Source: Chlamydiota bacterium (GTDB lineage: Bacteria; Chlamydiota; Chlamydiia; Chlamydiales; SM23-39). Taken from it: DNA of 7,178 nt. The notes below the pieces were generated by a model that saw only the letters and a program-made list of their open reading frames with translations, did no database searches and was not told the origin of the DNA. Where the stretch lies: the NCBI GenBank assembly GCA_027459365.1, contig DAIDIM010000097.1, positions 1-7,178 on the forward strand, read 5' to 3'. The position numbers and the translations under genes are program-made. This document shows, one piece after another, positions 1 to 6,272 of this stretch. Position 1 is the first letter of the stretch. The number at the start of each line of letters is the position of its first letter.

Positions 1-1
1 A

Positions 2-226
2 TATGCCGGCTATATCCAAAGGCAACAAAAAGAGGTGGCTAAATTGGACAATCTCGATTCGGTACGCATTCCAAGAGATTGCGCCTATCAAAGCATTATG
101 GGTCTGCGCACTGAGGCAAAACAAAAACTTCTCCGATTCACGCCAGAAAATCTAGGGGCTGCATCACGCATTCCAGGTGTTACACCTTCTGATCTTTCTG
201 TCCTGATGATCCATTTAAGAAAATGA
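2..226 (+). CDS. mnmG: MnmG (GidA) C-terminus, 5'-truncated by window edge
   Basis: This is the last 74 codons of the FAD-dependent tRNA uridine 5-carboxymethylaminomethyl modification enzyme MnmG. With MnmE it installs the cmnm5 group on wobble U34 of several tRNAs in the cytoplasm. The frame is open from the first bases. It begins YAGYIQRQQKEV and ends with an intact ASRIPGVTPSDLSVLMIHL segment. Both match the family's C-terminal helical domain, which binds MnmE and tRNA (E. coli has YAGYIARQQ and ASRISGVTP at the same places). A GTG at 35 could be read as a start, but the homology continues upstream of it, so it is internal. The TGA stop overlaps the lplA start as ATGA (223-226), implying translational coupling. 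Only the tail is visible, so the FAD-binding domain cannot be checked. Confidence 0.95.
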   Translation, partial: YAGYIQRQQKEVAKLDNLDSVRIPRDCAYQSIMGLRTEAKQKLLRFTPENLGAASRIPGVTPSDLSVLMIHLRK

Positions 227-915
227 TCCATCTCATTGAATTACAAAATGTTCCAATTTTTGAGCAATTACAGCTAGAAGAAGCGCTGCTTAGAACAGAT
301 ACGCGCAACTTTTGTATCATCAATTATGGAAGTCCAAAAGCAATCGTCATGGGCATTTCAGGAATTGCAGAAAACCTTCTCCATCTAACGCTTGTGAAAG
401 AGGATCAAATTCCTGTCATTCGCCGATTTAGCGGGGGAGGAACGGTCATTGTGGATGAAGAGACGCTGTTTATCACCTTTATCTTTTCCAAAAGCGCGAT
501 CGATATTTTACCGTTCCCGGAGCCCATTTTGCGCTGGAGTGCAGATCTTTATCAGGAAGCGTGGAATATTCCAGGGTTTGGACTTCTTGAAAATGATTAC
601 ATCATCAATGATAAAAAGTGTGGAGGGAATGCCCAGTACATTCAGAAAGATCGTTTCCTCCACCACACATCGTTTTTATGGAATTACAAACAAGAGAATA
701 TGGCCTATCTGAAAATGCCAACCAAGAGGCCCCAATACCGATTGGACCGGGCTCATGCCGATTTTCTCTGTACATTGAGAGATCATGGAACGATTTTAGA
801 GTTATCGGAAAAACTTAAAAAATATCTCTGTGAGCAGTTTAGTGTGGAGAAGTTTGATTTAAGAGAGATCAAGCCTTTAGCGCATCGGCAGAGTGTTTTT
901 AAAGAAATGATGTAA
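223..915 (+). CDS. lplA: Lipoate-protein ligase A, short single-domain form
   Basis: This 230-residue cytoplasmic enzyme belongs to the biotin/lipoate ligase fold. It activates lipoate with ATP and attaches it to lysines of lipoyl domains (pyruvate and 2-oxoglutarate dehydrogenase E2, GcvH). Visible motifs are RRFSGGGTVI at residues 67-76 (the lipoyl-AMP binding loop) and NDKKCGGNAQ at 129-138, where K132 aligns with the catalytic lysine K133 of E. coli LplA. The His that follows the glycine loop in E. coli LplA is Val here (V77). The protein lacks the roughly 90-residue C-terminal accessory domain of E. coli LplA (about 338 residues), so it is a core-domain ligase or possibly a lipoyl/octanoyl transferase. 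The ATG overlaps the mnmG stop by four bases, the same pairing I recall from C. trachomatis. The family is certain; exact substrate use is inferred. Confidence 0.9.
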   Translation: MIHLIELQNVPIFEQLQLEEALLRTDTRNFCIINYGSPKAIVMGISGIAENLLHLTLVKEDQIPVIRRFSGGGTVIVDEETLFITFIFSKSAIDILPFPEPILRWSADLYQEAWNIPGFGLLENDYIINDKKCGGNAQYIQKDRFLHHTSFLWNYKQENMAYLKMPTKRPQYRLDRAHADFLCTLRDHGTILELSEKLKKYLCEQFSVEKFDLREIKPLAHRQSVFKEMM

Positions 916-964
916 ATACCTGATTATAAATAATTTAGTATTCATTTGAACCTCTATACTATCG

Positions 965-1013
965 AAAACACCCCCCTGTTTTGTCGAGTTGATCGCTAAA
1001 ACACCCCCCTGTT
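965..1013. repeat. Two copies of a 16-bp C6-centred repeat between convergent genes
   Basis: The sequence aaaacacccccctgtt occurs perfectly at 965-980 and at 998-1013, 33 bp apart. Each copy is preceded by atcg (961-964 and 992-995), so the unit is an imperfect tandem of about 31-33 bp. Within each copy AACA and TGTT are complementary around a C6 loop. The first copy extends to a 9-bp stem with a two-base bulge (962-970 with 977-987). The second copy runs into the tatD stop codon (1012-1014). The position between convergent lplA and tatD fits a bidirectional 3'-end structure, but no T-tract follows the stem in either direction, so I do not call it an intrinsic terminator. The rest of the spacer (916-960) is AT-rich with nothing recognisable. 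Confidence 0.75.
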
Positions 1014-1812
1014 ATATAGACTTAAATAGTTTTTTTTTATCCACATCGTGTCCTAACCCCTTAAAAAGTTTTTCCCCGTTTTCAAATGTTGCTTTCGCAA
1101 CTTCTTCAAGGGAGACTTTTTTTACATCGGCGATGCATTGCGCTGTTTCTGCAATGAAAGCGGGTTCATTTTGTCTTCCTCTGTGTTTAAGCGGCGCGAG
1201 GTAGGGGGTGTCTGTTTCAATGAGCAGCTGAGTAAGAGGGACCATTTTTGCAACTTCGCGCAAGTTTTCGCTTTTTTTGAATGTGACGATGCCGCTAAGC
1301 GATAGATACCAACCTCTTTTGAGCACCTCTTCGGCCTCTTGCATGCTCCCTGTAAAGCAATGGAGAATGGCAGGGGCATTTCTTGGATATTCAAGATCTG
1401 TTATGGAGAAAAGGTCTTTGAAGGCCTCTCTACAATGAAAAATAACGGGCAGTTTTGTCTCATTGGCAAGATGGAGATATTTGATGAGGAACTTTTTTTG
1501 GAGTGAAAAGGGGGACTCTGCGTTATAGTAATCAAGACCTGTTTCTCCAATGGCAACGAGCTTTTTTTCAAAAGCCGCTTTTTCAAACATGGGGAAAGCA
1601 ATTTCTCCTTCGGTTTCTACATCATGGGGAGTGGTGGCGCCAGCATTGAAGATGTGAGGGTGTTTTTTGACGAGGTGCATTCCCTCACTGAGTGTTACTT
1701 GATCTGTGCAAATGTTGAGGATGTGCTGCACATTCTGTGCCCTTTTGAGAATCTCTTCAAGGTGCGGAAGGACACTTTCGGATGTTAAATGGGCATGTGA
1801 GTCAAAAAACAT
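1012..1812 (-). CDS. tatD: TatD family metal-dependent hydrolase / DNase
   Basis: This 266-residue, full-length member of the TatD (YcfH/YabD) family is a TIM-barrel hydrolase of the amidohydrolase superfamily. Characterised members are Mg2+-dependent 3'-5' DNases or RNases and D-Tyr-tRNA deacylase-like enzymes. The complete metal-site set is visible: the DSHAHL motif (H6, H8), GETGLDYY with E90, FHCRE with H126, HCFTGS with H151, and ETDTPYLAP with D201. The HRGRQNEP stretch after the last motif is also typical. The start ATG is preceded on the minus strand by a GAGAG at 1817-1821, four bases away. The gene is convergent with lplA and divergent from the Tol cluster. As I recall, tatD also precedes the exbB cluster in C. 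trachomatis, with dsbD in between; dsbD is absent here. Cellular substrate is not determinable from sequence. Confidence 0.93.
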   Translation of the reverse strand: MFFDSHAHLTSESVLPHLEEILKRAQNVQHILNICTDQVTLSEGMHLVKKHPHIFNAGATTPHDVETEGEIAFPMFEKAAFEKKLVAIGETGLDYYNAESPFSLQKKFLIKYLHLANETKLPVIFHCREAFKDLFSITDLEYPRNAPAILHCFTGSMQEAEEVLKRGWYLSLSGIVTFKKSENLREVAKMVPLTQLLIETDTPYLAPLKHRGRQNEPAFIAETAQCIADVKKVSLEEVAKATFENGEKLFKGLGHDVDKKKLFKSI

Positions 1813-1857
1813 AGAACTCTCGCAAATTAATGAACATTATGGCAATTTTACGGTTGT
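1813..1857. promoter_or_regulatory. Divergent spacer expected to hold tatD and Tol-operon promoters
   Basis: This 45-bp AT-rich spacer separates two divergent starts, so the 5' signals of both transcripts must lie in it or inside the flanking coding regions. It contains an AT-rich core (attaatgaacattat) with a cattat/ataatg element that could serve as a -10 in either direction. I see no convincing -35 at the right distance. The exbB start has no clear Shine-Dalgarno sequence within it. The assignment rests on gene orientation, not on a recognised promoter. Confidence 0.35.
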
Positions 1858-2580
1858 ATGTCTATTTTTGCTGTTGGAAATCCATTTGTTAACGCCTATT
1901 TACAAACCGATTGGTTTGGAAAAGGGATCTTTTGGCTCCTTTTCTGTTTATCGGGAATTACATGGACAATTCTGATTCACAAAACTATAGTCTTTTTTCA
2001 TGTGAAAAAACTCTCAAGGGATCTCCTTTCCCAATTTTCTCAAGAAGATCCGTTGAGCTTACAATTTAAACCTGTGAAGGGACTTATAGATATTCCACAT
2101 CCTTTTTTTGAGATTTATAAGTCTTTTAAGGCGAGGGCGTTAAAGATTATAAGCCGCAATCATCTCTTCAAGATTGGTACCTCTTTTTCAATAACTGATG
2201 TCGATCTTTTGGATGCGGAAATCAATGTTCAAATAGGTAAGCAATTAAAGAGGCTAGAGAAGTATCTTTTTATTTTGCCGACGATCGTTACTTTAGGCCC
2301 TTTTATTGGATTGCTTGGCACAGTTTGGGGTATTTTGCTCTCTTTTTCTCAAATGCAAACAAGAATGGGGAATGAGGGAATGTTAGCCGGTCTGTCACTT
2401 GCACTAGCTACCACTGTCATTGGCCTTGTCGTCGCAATCCCAGCACTGATCGGGAATAACTACTTTAAGAATGCTCTCCGTTTGGTGCGCCAAGAGATGG
2501 AAGATTTTTCCCATCAGCTGCTTGCCTCTGTCGAGATCCATTTGTTCCGAGGTGAAAGTGCGAAAGAAAGTGTACATTGA
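1858..2580 (+). CDS. exbB: TolQ/ExbB-type proton channel subunit
   Basis: This 240-residue inner-membrane protein belongs to the MotA/TolQ/ExbB family. It forms the pentameric scaffold around the ExbD/TolR dimer and converts proton flow into motion of TolA or TonB. Three membrane spans are visible: residues about 23-47, 135-163 and 174-202, with a cytoplasmic loop of about 85 residues between the first two. The signature GLLGTVWGI is at 151-159, and GLSLALATTVIGLVVAIPA is at 178-196. T155 and T186 correspond to the two conserved pore threonines (T148 and T181 in E. coli ExbB). The ATG at 1858 is the only ATG before an in-frame stop at 1831, and it leaves a normal N-terminus. The 3' end overlaps exbD by 23 bases. 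TolQ and ExbB are not separable by motif; the downstream tolB favours a Tol role. Confidence 0.92.
   Translation: MSIFAVGNPFVNAYLQTDWFGKGIFWLLFCLSGITWTILIHKTIVFFHVKKLSRDLLSQFSQEDPLSLQFKPVKGLIDIPHPFFEIYKSFKARALKIISRNHLFKIGTSFSITDVDLLDAEINVQIGKQLKRLEKYLFILPTIVTLGPFIGLLGTVWGILLSFSQMQTRMGNEGMLAGLSLALATTVIGLVVAIPALIGNNYFKNALRLVRQEMEDFSHQLLASVEIHLFRGESAKESVH
2549..2555 (+). promoter_or_regulatory. Ribosome binding site deciding the exbD GTG start
   Basis: The heptamer gaggtga, inside the end of exbB, is fully complementary to the 16S anti-Shine-Dalgarno core. Its GAGG part ends five bases before the GTG at 2558. No usable in-frame ATG lies close to the exbD membrane segment, so this site supports a GTG start there. 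GTG codons at 2552 and 2570 are alternatives. Confidence 0.6.
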
Positions 2581-2962
2581 GGAAGTTGAAAGCGATGAGT
2601 CGCTTGTTCAATTAACTCCACTTCTGGATGTTGTTTTTGTCCTGTTAATCACATTTATGTTGATGGCGCCGCTGATCAATGTGGATCATGTAGAGCTTGC
2701 AACAGCTGGTGTTTCAAATAAAAATCAACCAGCGCAATCTGTATTGACATTGACGCTGCGAGCAGACAACTCGATTTGGTTTCAGGGGAAAAATGTGAGC
2801 TTGAACCAAATAGGGAGTATCATGCGAGCAGAACGTTTGCGATTTCCCGATCAGTGTCCACAATTAATCGCCGATAAGAATTGTCATTTTGGCGTTTATC
2901 AAGATATTAAAAATCTAATGGAAGATTGTGGCTTCCAACAAATGGATATTATTTTGAAGTGA
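2558..2962 (+). CDS. exbD: TolR/ExbD-type motor subunit, GTG start
   Basis: This is the 134-residue biopolymer-transport subunit that pairs with ExbB/TolQ. It has a short cytoplasmic tail, one membrane helix (residues about 19-40) and a periplasmic domain that touches peptidoglycan and the TolA/TonB arm. The proton-carrying aspartate is D24 in the motif LTPLLDVVFVLL. It aligns with D25 of ExbD and D23 of TolR, and this positional match is a main reason for choosing the GTG at 2558. The frame is open further upstream to an ATG at 2471, but that would add 29 non-homologous residues read from inside exbB. The C-terminal part (QLIADKNCHFGVYQDI and onward) fits the ExbD periplasmic fold. It overlaps exbB by 23 bases and the next gene by four (GTGA), so the motor genes are probably translated as a coupled unit. 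Confidence 0.88.
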   Translation: MRKKVYIEEVESDESLVQLTPLLDVVFVLLITFMLMAPLINVDHVELATAGVSNKNQPAQSVLTLTLRADNSIWFQGKNVSLNQIGSIMRAERLRFPDQCPQLIADKNCHFGVYQDIKNLMEDCGFQQMDIILK

Positions 2963-3597
2963 TTCGGCACGTTGTTTGGATCGTTTTTGGTGTGCATCTC
3001 TTTTTGATCTTAATGCTCACCGTACATCACCTATTTTGGAATGAGAAACCAAAAACGAAAATCGTTGTCCGTACAATTCCTCAAAGCAGTGTGATGATTT
3101 CCCAACTGGATGCAAAGCCCAAAACGGGCGCTGTTGTGCAAAAGAAGCAAGCCCCTGTTCCGCAAGTGAAAACAAAACCGCCCGTAAACAAAACAAAGTC
3201 TATCCCTTCTGTCAATAAGACAAAACCAGCTGAATCGAAAAGAGTTGAGCCTGTCAAGGCAAAATCGGAAGATTTGCCGATCCCGGTTTTAAAACAAGTG
3301 CCGAATGTCACGACAGAGCAAAGGGGAGACCCAACTCCAAATTATGGACAAATTTTGATTGCCTATTTGCAGGAGAGTTTGGATTTGCCAGAATTTGGCG
3401 AGGTGAAGGTCGATTTAGAAATTGATCGAAATGGTCATTTGGTTCATTTTGAAATACTCGAAGAAAAGAGCAAGAAAAATGGTGAGTTTTTAAAAAAACG
3501 GTTGCCTGAACTTGTTCTTCCATGTTTTAATGGGTCAATGAATGAAACTGTTGTATTTACTATTACTTTTAAAAATTCCACTTCTGCTATTCGGTGA
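2959..3597 (+). CDS. TolA/TonB-like membrane-anchored periplasmic arm protein, GTG start
   Basis: The architecture of this 212-residue protein is that of TolA/TonB. An N-terminal membrane helix (about 4-27) is followed by a Lys/Pro-rich extended linker (about 29-125) with twice-repeated VNKTK (76-80 and 85-89). A C-terminal domain of about 85 residues contains VKVDLEIDRNGHLVHFEIL, like the first strands of the TonB/TolA C-terminal fold (strand, D-x-x-G turn, strand). It would transmit motion from ExbB/ExbD across the periplasm. The start is the GTG at 2959, which shares bases with the exbD stop (GTGA). An ATG at 2926 would put 11 non-hydrophobic residues translated from exbD in front of the helix. 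Its position between exbD and tolB equals CT598 of C. trachomatis, as I recall. The linker is far shorter than E. coli TolA's helical domain. I do not assign a symbol because TolA and TonB cannot be told apart here. Confidence 0.8.
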   Translation: MIRHVVWIVFGVHLFLILMLTVHHLFWNEKPKTKIVVRTIPQSSVMISQLDAKPKTGAVVQKKQAPVPQVKTKPPVNKTKSIPSVNKTKPAESKRVEPVKAKSEDLPIPVLKQVPNVTTEQRGDPTPNYGQILIAYLQESLDLPEFGEVKVDLEIDRNGHLVHFEILEEKSKKNGEFLKKRLPELVLPCFNGSMNETVVFTITFKNSTSAIR

Positions 3598-4858
3598 AAC
3601 TCTAGAAGTTTCCCTTCCTACTCGCATTTCTAAAACGCCCATTTATTTAACAAAGTTGCACACCCCTGATACGGAAACGGATTGGCGTTTTTTTGATGAA
3701 TTGCGTCAAGTTTTAGAAAACGACTTAAATACAAACGGTTTTTCGACCGTCTTACCACTTAGAGAAGATATCGAGATGACACTCCATTGGCCGGAGATTT
3801 GTGAAAAATTTGATAGAAAAATTTGGAAAAAAGAGCACATTCCCTTTGTTGTGGCAATTCAAATCCTTGATAATCGTTTTCAATTAATGGTATTAGACAT
3901 TGCAAAAGGGACGGCGAAAAAATATTCCGAATTTACCATCAGTCGAAACCTCGATGTGGATCGTAGAGAAATTCATCGCTTTTCCGACACGATCCAAAAA
4001 GATCTTTTTGGGACCCCTGGAATTGCCTCAACACAACTCATTTATTCCATGCGCTCTCAAGATGGAGATCATTGGAACTCAGAGATTTGGATGTGCGATG
4101 CAGATGGTGCCAATCGGCGCTTACTGATTGGGAATCAAGGGTATTGCATTACGCCGAATTTTTTCCCGCACAGCCTAGAATTTTATTATGTGACTTTTAA
4201 AGAAGGTCAATCCAAGATCTATCGCTCCTATCCTCAAAAGCCAAGCGGTGAAACTTTGATTCAGCTTCGAGGAAGTCAAGCATTGCCAGCACTGAATCGA
4301 AATGGGGATCAAATTGCATTCATTTCTGACTGCGCCGGAAGACCCGATCTATTTGTGCAAAATCTAGATAGTCACGGAAAAATGAGAGGCAAACCGCGTC
4401 AGCTCTTTTCCTGCGCTAGAGCCACACAAGCATCTCCCACATATAGTCCTGATGGGAAACAGATTGCCTTTGTCTCAGATAAAGATGGAGTTCCTAGAGT
4501 CTATTTAATTGATGTTCTCTCATCTAAGGAGACGAAAAAAGCAAATCCCAAACTCCTCACGCGTGCAAATCGAGAAAATACCTCTCCCTCATGGTCACCT
4601 GATGGAAAGAAAATTGCCTATAGCGCGAAAGTGGATGGGGTACGGCAAATTTGGATGATCGATTTAGAATCGTTAAATGAAATTCCTCTCACAAGTGGAG
4701 CTGAAAATAAGGAAAATCCTTCTTGGGCTCCAGACAGCATGAATCTTGTTTACAATACAGAAAGTGAAGAATCATGCGCGCTGTATCGGATCCATATTTT
4801 GGATAAAGAACCGGTCCGAATATGTGAGGGACGCTTCGCAGCCTGGTCGTATCGTTAG
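3542..4858 (+). CDS. tolB: TolB periplasmic beta-propeller protein
   Basis: This is the 438-residue Tol-Pal component TolB. An N-terminal hydrophobic stretch (MKLLYLLLLLKIPLLLFG, cleavage near residue 18-20) is a Sec signal peptide. Residues about 20-160 form the N-terminal alpha/beta domain, ending with the characteristic FSDTIQKDLFGTPGIASTQ (147-165). The rest is a six-bladed propeller. Blade motifs of the form SPDGKxIAF/Y are visible at 302-310 and 352-360, with weaker ones at 252-260 (NRNGDQIAF) and 396-404 (APDSMNLVY). TolB normally binds Pal and the TolA C-terminus at the outer membrane. The ATG lies 56 bases inside the preceding gene, an unusually long overlap, but the signal peptide fixes this start. 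No pal gene follows within the window. The last codons belong to a repeat found again at 6264-6335. Confidence 0.94.
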   Translation: MKLLYLLLLLKIPLLLFGETLEVSLPTRISKTPIYLTKLHTPDTETDWRFFDELRQVLENDLNTNGFSTVLPLREDIEMTLHWPEICEKFDRKIWKKEHIPFVVAIQILDNRFQLMVLDIAKGTAKKYSEFTISRNLDVDRREIHRFSDTIQKDLFGTPGIASTQLIYSMRSQDGDHWNSEIWMCDADGANRRLLIGNQGYCITPNFFPHSLEFYYVTFKEGQSKIYRSYPQKPSGETLIQLRGSQALPALNRNGDQIAFISDCAGRPDLFVQNLDSHGKMRGKPRQLFSCARATQASPTYSPDGKQIAFVSDKDGVPRVYLIDVLSSKETKKANPKLLTRANRENTSPSWSPDGKKIAYSAKVDGVRQIWMIDLESLNEIPLTSGAENKENPSWAPDSMNLVYNTESEESCALYRIHILDKEPVRICEGRFAAWSYR

Positions 4859-4888
4859 AAAAGAGGTTTTTCTTTATCTGGGTAAAGG
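4819..4888. repeat. Left copy of ~70-bp direct repeat flanking the sugar-porter gene
   Basis: This stretch matches 6264-6335. From ttcgca (4835) to the end the alignment with 6282-6335 is gap-free, with about 44 of 54 bases identical, including 21 identical in a row (4855-4875). Before that, aatatgtga is shared with a two-base length difference. In this left copy the first half is the functional end of tolB. The second half lies between tolB and the porter and contains the porter's ribosome binding site. It is a direct repeat, same orientation as the right copy. Confidence 0.8.
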
Positions 4889-4890
4889 TC
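4855..4890 (-). pseudogene. Remnant C-terminus of an ACS-type MFS transporter gene
   Basis: Read on the minus strand, these twelve codons spell D-LYPDKEKPLF-stop. The intact transporter at 6302-7178 ends F-QYPDKEKPLF-stop. The last nine residues are identical. The three base differences within those nine codons (GAT/GAC, CCA/CCG, TAC/TAT) are all silent third-position changes. Two codons upstream (4894-4896) the remnant frame hits a stop and the similarity ends. It is therefore a fossil of a gene end, not a gene. Its TAA (4855-4857) overlaps the tolB TAG (4856-4858), which suggests the two genes were once convergent and shared stop-codon bases. Confidence 0.6.
4884..4888 (+). promoter_or_regulatory. 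Ribosome binding site of the sugar-porter gene
   Basis: AAAGG lies seven bases before the ATG at 4896, good Shine-Dalgarno spacing, and supports that start over earlier in-frame ATG codons that fall inside tolB. The site sits at the very end of the transporter remnant and repeat; the corresponding bases in the right copy are attgg. Confidence 0.55.
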
Positions 4891-4895
4891 TTTTT

Positions 4896-6272
4896 ATGAT
4901 TTATTTAATTACAATGATTGCAGCGCTCACCGGATTTTTATTTGGGTTTGATGAGGGTATCATGTCGGGCGCCTTAACGCAAATTCAGAAAGATTTTGGA
5001 ATTAACGATAAACAAACGGGCTTTATGATGGGTCTGTTTCCGTTTGGGGCTTTTTTGACTGCTTGTGTGGCGGGGCGCCTGTCAGATCTTATTGGAAGAG
5101 TGAAAGTGTTGTTTTTGATTCCATTGGTATTCTCATTGTCGATCTTAATGATCGTGTTTAGTTCCACTTTTAGCATTTTATGCATAGCTCGATTCCTTTT
5201 GGGAGTTAGCATAGGAATGTCTGTTGTTGTAAGTCCTTTATACATTGCAGAAACAGCACCAGCAGAGATTCGCGGGAAATTAGGGACTTATTTTCAGCTG
5301 GCTATAGCGATTGGGATTTTATGTTCTGATATAATCAATTTGTCGACGAATACGGAACATCTTTCCTGGCGGACGATGTTCGGTATAGAGCTTATCCCAA
5401 GTGGGTTGCTTTTTATAGGAGTTTTTTTCCTTCCAGAAAGTCCTCGTTGGCTCTGCATTCGAAAAAGAGATCATGAAGCTTCTGTCTCTTTATGTAAAAT
5501 CTTGGGAATAGGAGCTCATTCTGCTCGCTTAGAAAAAGAAATTGCATTGATTGAGCATTCCATTCAAAGAGAAAACAAAAAGAGCGTCTGGAAAGATCTG
5601 TTTTCTAAAAAAATTCGTCCTTGTCTTTCTCTCGGAATTTTCCTTTTCTTTTTTCAGCAGCTGAGCGGGATCAATGTGATCATTTATTATGCTCCGATCA
5701 TTTTTAAGAACATGCACTTAGGAAGTTCTTTAGGATCACTTCTTGCTACTGTTGGGGTTGGGGTTGTGAATGTTGCTATGACTTTTGCCGCCATGCAGTG
5801 GGTGGAAAAAATGGGGAGAAGACATCTTCTGCTCATTGGGTTTGTTGGGACTGCAGCTGTCTTGTTTACTGTTGCGATAACAACCTATTTGAACGATCCT
5901 TCTCTCCATTGGCTCTCTGCAACTTGCATCTTTATATACATTGCATTTTTTGCCATTAGTTTAGGGCCTTTGCCTTGGGTAATGATGCCAGAAATTTTCC
6001 CTCAAAAAGTTCGCGGCCAAGGATCGAGCTTTTCTGCAGCCAGTAACTGGGCTATTAATACTGCAGTTGTCGCAAGTTTCCCAATTATGCAACAAAGTAT
6101 GGGCATTTCAGCCACTTTTGCTGTGTATGGAATTGCATGTCTTATCGGTTTTTTTTGGGCAATGCGGTATATTCCAGAGACGAGAAATTTGTCCTTGGAA
6201 CAAATTGAAACACATGTCTACTCGGGACGCCCTTTGCGTGAACTTGGAATGAGAAAGAAATCAAATATGTGA
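4896..6272 (+). CDS. Sugar porter family MFS transporter, probable sugar:H+ symporter
   Basis: This 458-residue, 12-helix inner-membrane transporter belongs to the XylE/GalP/AraE sugar porter family. The family signatures are present in order: GFLFGFDEGIMSG in helix 1, GRLSDLIGRVK (60-70), ARFLLGVSIG (98-107), PESPRWL (180-186), QQLSGINVIIYYAP (254-267), EKMGRRHLL (304-312), LPWVMMPEIFPQKVRG (359-374) and PETRNLSLEQIE (427-438). D19 and R99 align with XylE D27 and R133, the proton-coupling pair, so symport is more likely than facilitation. Q134, Q254, Q255, N260 and W361 match sugar-site positions. The substrate (pentose or hexose) cannot be read. The N-terminus is unusually short: only about two residues precede helix 1, against about ten in XylE. 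The gene follows tolB by 37 bases and is bracketed by direct repeats, so it is probably an acquired cassette. Its stop (TGA 6270-6272) is inside the right repeat. Confidence 0.92.
   Translation: MIYLITMIAALTGFLFGFDEGIMSGALTQIQKDFGINDKQTGFMMGLFPFGAFLTACVAGRLSDLIGRVKVLFLIPLVFSLSILMIVFSSTFSILCIARFLLGVSIGMSVVVSPLYIAETAPAEIRGKLGTYFQLAIAIGILCSDIINLSTNTEHLSWRTMFGIELIPSGLLFIGVFFLPESPRWLCIRKRDHEASVSLCKILGIGAHSARLEKEIALIEHSIQRENKKSVWKDLFSKKIRPCLSLGIFLFFFQQLSGINVIIYYAPIIFKNMHLGSSLGSLLATVGVGVVNVAMTFAAMQWVEKMGRRHLLLIGFVGTAAVLFTVAITTYLNDPSLHWLSATCIFIYIAFFAISLGPLPWVMMPEIFPQKVRGQGSSFSAASNWAINTAVVASFPIMQQSMGISATFAVYGIACLIGFFWAMRYIPETRNLSLEQIETHVYSGRPLRELGMRKKSNM

Noticed and set aside
971..1009. G-quadruplex potential from two G6 runs on the minus strand
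   Set aside because: Only two G-tracts about 27 bases apart; four separated tracts are needed.
965..1013. Possible CRISPR-like repeat pair
   Set aside because: Only two 16-bp units with a 17-bp gap, low complexity and no cas genes nearby; far below any array.
3081..3523. Open reading frames antisense to the tolA-like gene
   Set aside because: They lack recognisable domains, and the sense-strand gene is better supported by motifs and operon position; they are codon-composition shadows.
4857..4873. Hairpin AGAAAA/TTTTCT after tolB as an intrinsic terminator
   Set aside because: A six-pair, nearly all-AT stem without the stronger alternative arm seen in the right copy; too weak, and the sequence is explained as a gene-end remnant.
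4746..4895. Longer start for the sugar porter inside tolB
   Set aside because: The frame is open to an ATG at 4746, but those residues are hydrophilic out-of-frame tolB sequence, and a good ribosome binding site precedes the ATG at 4896.
4896..6272. Insertion sequence or integron cassette around the porter
   Set aside because: No transposase, integrase, terminal inverted repeats or attC-like site; the flanking repeats are gene ends, not mobile-element termini.
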